DNA from: Silene conica | Lineage: Eukaryota > Streptophyta > Magnoliopsida > Caryophyllales > Caryophyllaceae | Reading direction: 5' to 3' | DNA: 64,000 bases | Assembly (NCBI GenBank): GCA_029255685.2 | Contig: CM055311.2 | Location: forward strand, 58,301,048-58,365,047 | In this document: one piece after another, positions 22,750-33,325 of the stretch | How the letters are laid out: each line of letters begins with the position of its first letter | Numbering within the stretch: the first letter of the stretch is position 1 | Program-made: the position numbers and the translations under genes | The notes under the pieces: generated by a model | Database searches by the model: none | Seen by the model: only the letters and a program-made list of their open reading frames with translations | What the model was told of the DNA's origin: nothing

Positions 22750-24805
22750 AACATGTATCTACGCATTTAACCATGCGTATCTACACATTTAAAGGTGTGT
22801 ATCTACACATATAGAGATGTGTATTTATGCATTTAAAGGTATGCATCTACGCATTTAGACATGTGTATCTATGCAATTAAAGATGTGTATCTACGCATTT
22901 AGACATGTGTATCTACGCATTCAAACACGTGTATCTACGTATTTAAAGGCGTGTATCTACGCATTTAGTCATGTGTATCTACGCATTTAAAGGTGGGTAT
23001 CTACATATTTAAAGATGTACATATACACATTTAGAGGTGTGTATCTACGCATTTAGAGATGTGTATCTACGCATTCAAACATGTGTATCTACGCATTTAG
23101 AAATATGTATCTATACATTTAAAGGTGTATCTACGCATTTAAACATGTGTATCTACGCATTTAGACATGTGTATCTACGCATTTAGACATGTATATCTAC
23201 GCATTTAGACATGACATGTATATCTACGCATTTGGAGATGTGTATATAGACATTTGGCCATGTGTATCTACGCATTTAAAGGTGTGTATCTACGCATTTA
23301 GAGATGTGTATCTACACATTTGGCCATGTGTATCTACGCATTTAGTCATGTGTATCAACGCATTTAAAAGTGTGTATCTACGCATTAAGAGATGCGTATC
23401 TACGTATTTAAAAATGTGTATCTACACATTTAGCCATGTGTATCTACGTATTTAGAGATGTGTATCTACACATTTAGCCATGTGTATCTACGTATTTAAA
23501 GGTGTGTATCTACGCATTTAGCCATGTGTATCTAAAGATGTTTATTTACGCATTTAACCATGTGTATCTAAGCATTTAGATATGTGTATTTACGCATTTA
23601 GCCATGTGTATCTACGCATTTAATGGTTAGTATATACGCATTTAGACATGGTTAGTATATACGCATTTAGACATGGTTAGTATATACGCATTTAGATATG
23701 TGTATCTACGCATTTAGCCATGTGTATCTACGCATTTAATGGTTAGTATATACGCATTTAGACATGGTTAGTATATACGCATTTAGCCATGTGTATCTAC
23801 GCATTTAATGGTGTGTATATACGCATTTAGACATGTGTATCTACGCATTTAGCCATGTGTATCTACGCATTTAATGGTGTGTATATACGCATTTAGACAT
23901 GTGTATCTACGCATTTAAAGATGTGTATCTACACATTTAAAGGTGTGTATCTACGCGTTTAGACAAGTGTATCTACGCATTTAGACATGTGTATCTACGC
24001 ATTAAGAGATGTGTATCAACACATTTAGCCATGTGTATCTACGTATTTAAAGGTGTATATCTACTAGACATGTGTATCTACGCATTTAAAGGTGTGTATC
24101 TACGCATTTAGACATGTGTATCTACGCATTCAAACATGTGTATCTACGTATTTAGATATGTGTATCTACGCATTTAGAGATGTCTATCTACGCATTTAGA
24201 GATGCGTATCTACGCATTTAGCAGTGTATATCTACGCATTTAAAGGTGTGTATCTACGCATTTAGACATGTGTATCTACACATTTAGTCATGTGTATCTA
24301 CGCATTTAAAGTTGTGTATCTACGGATTTAAAGGTATGTATCTACGCATTTAGCATGCGTATCTACGCATTTAAAGGTGTGTATCTACACATTTAGAGAT
24401 GTATATCTACACATTTAAAGGTGTGCATCTACGCATTTAGACATGTGTGTCTACGCATTTAGACATGTGTATCTACGCATTTAGAGATGTGTATCTACGC
24501 ATTTAATCATGTGTATCTACGCATTTAGCCTTGTGTATCTACGCATTTAGACATGTGTATCTACGCATTAAGAGATGTGTATCTACGCATTTAGTCATGT
24601 GTATCTACGCATTTAGAGATGTGTATCTACGCATTAAAAGATGTGTATCTACGCTTTTAGCCATGTGTATCTACGCATTTAATGGTGTATCTACGCATTT
24701 AGACATGTGTATCTACGTGTGTATCTACGCATTCTAACATGTGTATCTACACATTTAGAGATGTGTATCTACGCTTTTCAAGATGTGCATCTACGCATTT
24801 AAAGG
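22750..24805 (-). repeat. Long minisatellite, inverted orientation
   Basis: About 95 units of CATGTGTATCTACGCATTTA type. Local higher-order blocks occur, for example ATGGTTAGTATATACGCATT repeated at 23620-23790. Open frames here are repeat artefacts. Confidence 0.95.
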
Positions 24806-25050
24806 GGTTTTCAAAACAATATTACGAAAAAAATGAAAAAAAAAAAAAGTTCGAGAAAAAAATTTTCGAGAACCAAAAAATTTCGAAAAAAAACATTTTG
24901 AGAAGAAGTAATTAACAAGGTAACCAAAGAAAAAGCAAGAAGAATAAATAAGAAATTGATGCGGAACGGGTATACTTGTTAAGTTAATTGCAAACAAAGA
25001 TCTCATATAAAATTGTTTAAATATTTTACAGTATGAAAGTTATTAAGAAA

Positions 25051-26629
25051 CTCTACAAAAAAAAGGCGCTGTAGTGACGGTAGTAATGACGGATTTATTA
25101 ATCCGTCAAAATTTTCGCTAAACTGACGGTTTTGTGACGGTTATTCCGTCAGAAAAAATTTCTGACGGAAAAATCGTCAGTATCCGTCAATATAAAATGG
25201 CGCGTCCACGAAAAGGTAAAGCGCGAATTTCTGTGATGGAACTTCTGACGGTTTTTCCGTCAGAAAGTCTTGGTCAAACTGAGTCAAACACGCGGTAAAT
25301 TATTTGACCGAATTTTTTTTTATTTTTTTTATATTTCTGACGAAAAAAACCGTAAGAAAACTAGATATTTTAATTTTACTGACGGAAAAACAGTCAGTAT
25401 ATCTGAAAAAGTAACTGACAAGTTTTGAAAATTGAGTCAGTGTTCCTGACCGAAAATCCGTCAGAAAATCATTGAGTCAGTGTTACTGACGCTAAATCCG
25501 TCAAGATTATTTTGTTCATTTGTTTGTCGTTATATGTACTTAACATAAAAGCTACACTTGGCTTCTCCTTCCCAACTTGTTCATCATTTTATTCCAACTT
25601 TCTTGAACCTTCTTAATTCCTCTTTTACTTCTCTTCTCCTTCCCAACTTGTCCATCATTAATAGCACCCGTACCACCGTTATTTTTTGTTTATTTTTTTT
25701 AGTTCAGTCTAAAGAATTCCATATCTGTGTTATATTTTTTTTACAGTGCAGTTGAATGAGTTTCAAATCAGTGCTATTAATGATGATAATTTACTAGCTT
25801 GTTTTAATTTGTTAAATCATTTCGTTATGTATGGTGATAATTTACTTAGTTTTCTTGTTTTAATTTTTCTCATTAATATATATTTTCAGATGTGGGTAGT
25901 GAAAGTTTCCATTCATTGTGAAGGCTGCAAAACGAAAGTCAAAAGAATTCTCCACAATTTTCCACAATGTTGAAGGTAAACTTTTCTCCTCGTAAGTCAC
26001 TCATTTTAATAACTACAGAGTATTTTCTATAAATTATAAACTTTACCCGGCGTATAATCTATGTATGTCAACCAAAAAAATGTATTGTTTACTAATTTAT
26101 ACTCCGTATTGTTTTGAAAAAAAATGTGACAGGAGTGTACATCATAGATGTGGATACAAAACGCACAAAGTTGTAGTAACAGGAAATGTGTAAGCCAATA
26201 CTCTACTTAAAAAGCTTGAAAAATCTAGCAAATGCCGAATTATGGACCAATAACAACAATTGTCCACAAAACCATGAACAACAAACGAAAAAAAAAATCG
26301 AAATATGGACCAATAGCAAACATGCCAAATTATGGACCAATAACAGGAAATGTGGAAGCCAATACTGTGTTTAAAAAGATTTGATTTTTTCTGACGGAAA
26401 AACCGTCAGGAAAGTTAATTTTTTTAGTTGACTAGGCTCTCAATTTATTGACAGAGAAACTGTCAGAAATTTCGTCACAAAAATAATTCCGTCAGGAAAG
26501 CGATTTTCGTGACGAAAATTAGGGACGGAATTTTCTGACGGAAAATCCGTCAGAAACGCGCTTTTTCGGACGGATTTTGGCATTTCTGACGGATTTTTTC
26601 CGTCAGAATCCCGTGTTTTTTTTGTAGTG
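25051..26629. mobile_element. Non-autonomous CACTA (En/Spm-like) element
   Basis: Ends are CTCTACAAAAAAAA (left, one change from CACTACAAAA) and TTTTTTTTGTAGTG (right). Many subterminal copies of TGACGG / CCGTCA occur at both ends, often as palindromes like CTGACGGAAAAACCGTCAG. Flanking triplets are AAA and AGA, a near target-site duplication. No transposase is present. It carries a captured HMA-domain gene piece. Confidence 0.85.
25890..26360 (+). pseudogene. Captured HMA-domain (HIPP-like) gene fragment
   Basis: Exon one starts at an acceptor (TATTTTCAG) and reads MWVVKVSIHCEGCKTKVKRI, the metal-binding core with CEGC. A 10-base duplication (TTTTCCACAA) before the donor at 25976 shifts the frame. 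Exon two starts at 26133 and reads GVYIIDVDTK, then after a one-base loss THKVVVTGNV, a TAA, and ANTLLKKLEKSS. Part of exon two is repeated at about 26318-26375, where the stop position still reads GAA. The parent family is the heavy-metal-associated isoprenylated plant proteins. The lesions make this a pseudogene inside a CACTA element. Confidence 0.8.
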
Positions 26630-26963
26630 AGAGGGTATATGGAATAATGGGGAAGGCATTGGTGTTTGAAACATGTGGTACTAGGTTCGATCCCCATTTC
26701 CGAATGAACAGACTTCACGAATCCTGTATTAAATTTAATACAATATTACATTAATCAATAATGATGCTGTGTCTGAGTTGGTAAACTATTGGGCATTGAA
26801 ATGTGTGGTCACGGGTTCGACTCCCACCGTTGTGTATTTTGCTTTTTTGCTGAAATTGTACATCATTTAGGTGGCATCATCTTATGGTTCTTCTTGTTGA
26901 TCCAATGGTTCTTATTGGTTTGCAAACCTCAATCCTCATTTAAGATCATAGACCTCACAAGAT

Positions 26964-27002
<39 letters not shown>

Positions 27003-28077
27003 AAATGAGTCCTGAGTCCACCCTCTTTAAATGAGTCCTGAGTCCACAAACATGTAACACAGGGGAGCACTATTTGTAACACAAATCACATAAGTTGTAA
27101 CACCTTATATTTTGTGTTATAATAAAAGTTTTTAATGATGTTACAATCTATATGTCCTACTGTTAAAATTAACATGCAACATAGATGAACATGTAATGTA
27201 AACACTATGCATTTATTATAACACCTCATATTTATGTTATAATAAAAGCTTTTAATGTTACAATCTATATGTTTACTGTTATAATAGCTAATTCCGGTAA
27301 TAATTAAACAAAATCGATAAAACCATAATCGAAACAAAGAAAGTAGTATTTTTGGCACCCTCAACTTACATGTATGTCGGAGGCAGGCTTCTTGGTCACT
27401 CTACACGGTTTTCAAACTTTAAACGATTTTAGTAATTGAATTAAGCAAATCCAATAACTAGCAAAAGGCATTTCATGCGATCATCTTAAGTTGATCATTA
27501 TAACCTTGATTCTTAATGGATTTTTCAATCCAAAAGATGTTTTGGAATTCTTGAACATCAAATTTTTTAACTTTAGCAAAGAACCAGACATAAAACGATT
27601 TTAAAACAATCAAAAACGAGCAGGAACACGTATTGGTCAGAACGCAAGCAAGCTAAAGTATTGAGCAGATTAAAGATCCAAACGTTACCAATATTATACT
27701 TTCAGGACACAGATCAATCAAGGGTATTCCCTAGATTCTGTACTTCAAGTTTCGTGACTTTTGGAGGCTTTGGGTTGTGTTATTCTTTTTCTCCTTATTT
27801 TAGAATATTTAAGATGTTTATATGATTAAAGATAATGTGTTGATTTTTGATCGAACTTGATGATGCTGTATCATCTAATTATGATTACGTATAATTAATT
27901 GGTTGGTTGGGGATTGTAGTGTTATTGTTGAATTTGATAGAGGAAGGTGATGGTGAATGAAGATAGTGGTGAAGGTGGATGAAGGAACGTGGTAATTGTG
28001 GGACGTTGATTCCTTAGATCCAATGGTTATTATATACTCTCAAAACTCATCTAAGGAGGCGGACTGACCGGATCCCG

Positions 28078-28079
<2 letters not shown>
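27003..28079. mobile_element. Element C, small non-autonomous element
   Basis: The left end has CTTTAAATGAGTCCTGAGTC twice in tandem. The right end read on the minus strand is GGCGGGATCCGGTCAGTCCG, CCTCCTTAGATGAGTTTTGA, then AACCATTGGATCTAAGG. These pair imperfectly as inverted ends. Inside, a ~150-bp GTAACACCTTATATTTTGTG-type block is repeated at about 27085-27290. No gene. The right end abuts (TA)n. Confidence 0.55.

Positions 28080-28136
<57 letters not shown>
28080..28136. repeat. (TA)n microsatellite inside an LTR
   Basis: About 28 TA units. The sister LTR has a short (TA) tract at the same place (about 50108-50125), so this tract is an expanded native part of the LTR and the insertion point of the elements to the left. 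Confidence 0.9.
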
Positions 28137-28138
<2 letters not shown>

Positions 28139-30419
28139 ACCTTCATATCAACATGCTTCACTTATGCGAATACCCCTAACTAACTTCGGAAACTATTTGA
28201 AGCGAGAGTCGGTCTCCCTTCCAGTTGTCCGGCCGAGGGGTCTTTCTCCTCAAACCATTTACGAACTCAGAATAAGAGTCGTCCAATGCCTTGGACGAAC
28301 AATAATCAATATAAACAATACTCTTAAATAAATAATCATCCAGCAACATCTGACATTGCACCCCAACTCAGGCAAGCAGAGGCAAACAGCAGTATCTAGA
28401 ACTAACCCCAACTCAGGAAAAAACTAAACACAATCAGCAGTGTCCAACTCACACCCCAACTCAGGTAAACTTGGTACACAAGGTCAGCAAGCATACATTC
28501 GTGAACCCCAACTCAGGCACGAATGGATACCAATCAGCTAATAATGGTTCATTGACCCAACTCAGCCATAACCATTACCCTTCGTAGTGAATCAAATCCC
28601 AACTCAGATCCAATTCACCACGGTCACACAAACTCACGGAAGGACAAAGGTCCCAGCTCAGACATCTCCTACCGCATCATCCATACACGTGACGGTCCAG
28701 AGGTCCCAACTCAGACATGTCCGCCACGCCACAAACACGCACATGTCAAACTAGAGGTCCCAACTCAGACATAACTTGACATGCAACAAACATCAGTACG
28801 TATCGTACTCTGGCGGTCCCAACTCAGACATATTCCGATATGTACTACAACCAAGTCCTTAGTCCTAATCTTACTGACTTCTAATCAGCACTTAATTGAC
28901 CTCAGGAACTAAGTCGAGGGAGAGTCGGTTTCCCTTTCAGTTGCCCGACCGGGGGGTCTCTATCCTCACTCCATTCCCGAACCCAATATAGTGTCGCCCG
29001 AACTCCGGGGACCTCAAACACACATACAAGGCATACGGAAGAAGTCTCAAACAAATCGGATGAACCGATCAAAAGATAAACACCTTTAAATAAGAACGGG
29101 GCTCTCAGCCGGTGTCAGACCGTCTGCCGGTCAGCCGGCTGGGAGTCCCTTCCCATATGCAGCCTACATTTCAAAACAAAGAGGAAAGGATCCTCAGCCG
29201 GTGGACCGGCTGCCGACCACCCGGCTGGGAATCCCACCCATGCCAATACTACAGTTTTTCCAAAAAGGAGAAGAGATTCTTAGCCGGCCTACCGGCTAGG
29301 AATCCTTTCCTAGCATTTTTCTCAAAAATACTAACAGCCATTAGGGACTCTAAGCCGGTGGACCGGCGGCCGGCCACCCGGCTAAGAGCCCTATTCACAT
29401 TTTCCTAAATACGCAAACACATTATAAATACCTCTCAGCCGGTCGACCGGCTGCCGGTCGGCCTACCGGCTCAGAGTCACTGTACGCATATTTCGCCATT
29501 TTCGACATGAACAAACAATTCAATCCTTCATCAAATCATCCTAAACATGATTCTAACAACATCTCAACAGTCCCAGCATGTTTATAGCATCAAACAACTA
29601 TAAGAAACCTATAAACAATAACAATTTCATGGATTCACATCAAAATTCCCAAATTAAACCCATCTTCATGTATACTCCCAAAACCAACTCAAATGATGAT
29701 TTCAACATAAATTTCCAACAACAATCAGAATAATAAGTGTACTAAAGATGTTTGCAACCTATCTCATGCTTCTAAACATATAAACACATCAAAAATCAAC
29801 ACAGTACAAAGCATGTTAATTTAACAAATAGGCCGAGTAAGCTCATTATTGTCACCTCAAGCGTCTTGTGCTCCAAATTCTTCCTCAACAACGTAAGAAT
29901 CAACCTCGGGATCGTCCAAACCAACTCCTAAGAACATAAAAACGGAAATTAGGGGCTTAAAACGAATTAGGGCAAAAACAGCCCGGAAATGAAAGTTTGA
30001 GAAACGAAAAACAAAAGTGATAGAAATATCAGAAATTGCGAGAGGAATCCGAATATGTAAATATTACCTTGATTCGAGTTGAGAAAGGCCTTGAAATGAT
30101 CTTTAAAGCTTTTCAAAGAAGATAAAAATGGAGTTTAGGTTTACTGTGTTTATGTTTTGAGGGGAAATGAATGTCAATGGAATGAATAAAGGAGTTGTCC
30201 TTTTTATTTAAAGAGTCGGGTTTCCTTAGTTAAGTGGAACGGAAACTTAAGACGGGAAATGCCAAGTGAACTTGATATCTTAAGATTAAAAGAATCCTAA
30301 GATGGAACTTAACGGAAATCTTAAAATAAAACTTACGAAATATTATTAAATAATATTATATTCCGAAAAAATACTTTAAAATATTAAAATATTATTTTAC
30401 GAAAAGACGGGATGTTACA
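28137..30419 (-). repeat. 3' LTR of the older gypsy element, left-truncated at (TA)n
   Basis: On the minus strand it starts TGTAACATCCCGTCTTTTCG at 30419. It contains a string of decayed CCCCAACTCAGGC-type repeats (28360-28840), GC-rich GCCGGTCGACCGGC cassettes (29100-29480) and a GGAGAGTCGGTTTCCCTT box. The LTR end beyond (TA)n is missing; the sister LTR has about 440 bp more there. The short open frame at 29112-29408 is a by-product of the cassettes. Confidence 0.85.
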
Positions 30420-33325
30420 ATCACCCCAACTTTTAAAAAGTTTCGTCCTTGAAACTTGAACGAAGAAAAGTCTAAGACAATACCTCAATCAAAAAGGGTC
30501 GGATGCGTAGCGCGTATCGAAGCCTCTGTCTCCCAAGTCTGCTCCTCAACATCGCCATAGGATCTTCACCAGTGGCACCACCTTGCTCCTAGCTTCCGGT
30601 CCTGACGATCAAGGATCTTCATGGGACGCTCTTCGAATGCAAGATTCGGCTCAAGATTATCGATCTCCCTCTGAAGAACGTGACTAGGGTCACTAACATA
30701 CTTGCGGAGCTGTGAAACATGAAAGACGCTATGCACCTTGCCCAAACTTGGAGGCAAATCCAATCTATAAGCAACGGCACCAATCCTCTTCAAGATCTCA
30801 TACGGTCCGATGTACTTAGGGCTCAACTTGCCCTTAACACCAAACCTCTTTACACCTTTCATTGGAGAAACCCTGAGAAATACTCGATCACCAACCTCAA
30901 ACTCAAGCGGTCTTCGACGAACATCGGCGTAGGATTTCTGCCAGTCCTGAGCGGCCTTCATCCTACCTCGAATCAGCTGAACGTGATCAATGGACGCAGC
31001 TAACTGGTCAGGTCCTAAATCAAGAACATCACTCGACTGATTCCAACAGATCGGGCTATGGCACTTCCTACCATAAAGTGCCTCATATGGAGCCATCTTG
31101 ATCGACGAATGATAACTGTTGTTGTACGAGAACTCAACCAGCGACAAACTCTGTTCCCACGAAGTCTGAAAGTCAAGTGCACAAGTACGCAATAGATCCT
31201 CTGGAGTCTGAATAGTCCTCTCTGACTGGCCATCTGCAGCAGCATGGAAAGCTTTACTCATCAATAGCCGGCTACCCATGGCCTTCTGAAGAGCTTTCCA
31301 GAATCTCGAACAAAAGCGTGAATCTCTGTCTGAAACAATCTCTCTCGGAACCCCATGATAGCGAACAATCTCTGCAATGTAAGTCTTAGCAAGGCGATCC
31401 ATATCCCAAGTCTCTCGAATCGGTATGAACCTAGCACACTTAGTCAATCTGTCGACTACTACCCAAATGGCATCCTTACCGCCAACGGTCTTAGGTAGAG
31501 CGGTCACGAAGTCCATAGAAATGCACTCCCATTTCCACTGAGGAACATGGAGCGGCTGTAGCAGACCACCAGGTCTTTTATGCTCAATCTTCACCTACTG
31601 ACAAGTCAAACATCTACTCACGTAATCCAAGATGTCCTTCTTCATTCCAGGCCACCAAAATAAGAGCCTAAGATCCTTATGCATCTTCTCACCACCAGGA
31701 TGAATAGAGTAAGGAGTCAAATGAGCCTCATCTAACACCCTCTTCCTCAAATCAGGAGCATCAGGAACATACATCCGGCCTCGTAAACGAAGAAAACTGC
31801 CAGAATCAATCACAAAGTCCTTAGCCTCACCACTAGCAAGCTTAGCCTCGAACTTCCTGAAAGTAGCATTAGTAGGCAAACTCTTGCGAATCTCCCAATA
31901 CAAAGTCGGCTCAGCAGACCTCGCAGCTAACCAATCGAATCCACTACCAACCATCTCTAATCTCAACTTTCGGAACTCAGAACAAAGCTCATATGGCAAC
32001 ACTCGAATGGCACTCAACGAATGAGAAGTCTTGCGGCTAGGCGCATCAGCAACAACATTGGACTTACCCTCATGATACAACAACTCGATGTCGTAGTCCT
32101 TGACTAACTCTAGCCAACGACGCTGCCTCATATTAAGATCCTTCTGAGTGAAAATGTACTTCAAGCTCTTATGGTCGGTGAAAACGCGACAATGTGAACC
32201 AATAAGATAGTGACGCCACGTCTTCAAAGCAAAACTGCGGCTAACGCAAGATCATGCGTAGGATAGTTCACCTCATGAACTCGCAGCTGTTTGGAGGAAT
32301 AAGCTATCACCTTCCCACTCTGCATCAACACACAACCTAGCCCTAGCATAGAAGCATCACAGTAGACATCAAAATCAACCCCAATCTTTGGAAGAATAAG
32401 CACAGGAGCAGTAGTCAACCTAGTCTTCAGTTCCTGAAACGAGCTCTTACACTTATCACTCCACACAAATTTGGCTTCCTTCTTCAGTAACTGGGTCATC
32501 GGACGAGCCAGTCAAGAAAATTCCTCTACGAACCGCCGGTAGTAACCAGTCAATCCAAGGAAACTACGAATCTCTCCCACATCTTTGGGACCCTCCCAAT
32601 CAATCACAGCCTCTATCTTAGAGGGGTCAACCATAACACCCTCACTGGAGATGACATGTCCTAAAAAGGCAATCTGTGACAACCAGAACTCACACTTCGA
32701 AAACTTGGCGAACCACTACTGTCGGCGCAGAATCCCAAGTATCAAACGAAGATGTTCGGCATGCCCAGCATCAGTCTTCGAGTAGATTAGGATATCATCA
32801 ATAAACACCACAACGCAAGTGTCCAAGTACTCACTGAATGTCCTATTCATCTGATCCATGAATATCGCAGGAGCATTTGTCAAACCGAAAGGCATGACCA
32901 CAAACTCAAAATGTCCATATCTGCTACGGAAAGCAGTCTTGGCAACGTCAGCCTCTCGAACTGGAATCTGGTGATACCATGACCGTAGATCAATCTTGGA
33001 AAATCTGGAGGCACCACGAAGCTGATAAAAAAGGTCATCAATCCTAGGTAAAGGATATCGGTTATTTACCGTAACCCTGTTCAATTCCCTGTAGTCGATA
33101 CACAGTCTCATAGATCCATCCTTCTTATTGACGAAAAGCACTGGAGCACCCCAAGGAGAAGCACTCGTTCGAATAAATCCCTTCTCTATCATCTCTTCTA
33201 ATTGCTGCTTCAGTTCCTTCAATTCAGGCGGAGCCAAACGATATGGAGCTTTAGATATAGGTCTGGTACCTAGTACAAGCTCGATAGTAAACTCAACATC
33301 TCTCTCAGGAGGTATACCCAGCAAC
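30420..33325 (-). pseudogene. Older gypsy pol: reverse transcriptase, RNase H, integrase, decayed chromodomain
   Basis: The minus strand begins inside pol at the reverse transcriptase ([11 protein letters not shown] motif, about 32795). RNase H follows ([11 protein letters not shown], about 32350; [11 protein letters not shown], about 32170), then the integrase zinc region ([10 protein letters not shown]... CLTCQ, about 31610), the catalytic core (SMDFVTALPKT; VSDRDSRF, about 31330) and a C-terminal VPLVKILWR stretch with EEQTWETE that resembles a chromodomain. Frameshifts near 32700, 32510, 32225 and 30590 and an in-frame stop at the 31594 junction show decay. A polypurine tract (AAGTTGGGGTGAT) sits at 30420-30433 beside the LTR. 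The domain order and iMet primer site fit a Tekay/Del-like chromovirus. Confidence 0.85.

Larger units (their letters stand above)
22075..27002. mobile_element. Non-autonomous foldback element B, split by a CACTA element
   Basis: Left end GAGCTGGGATCCTGTGAGAT then CTTAAATGAGAATTGAGGTC and AACCATTGGATTTAATTGAG. Order: poly-T/TCGAA (22205-22715), minisatellite, poly-A/TTCGA (24815-24900), a block matching 21500-21640 (ATTAACAAGGTAACCAAAGA), the CACTA insertion 25051-26629, two plus-strand tRNA-like modules (about 26632-26705 and 26762-26835), and a right terminus ending CACAAGATGCAATC then (CT)n. No left tRNA-like modules are evident, so the left side may be truncated. Confidence 0.7.

Noticed and set aside
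18005..24805. CRISPR-like look of regularly spaced short repeats
   Set aside because: Spacers of 2-5 bases are themselves variants of the repeat; this is a plant minisatellite with no cas genes.
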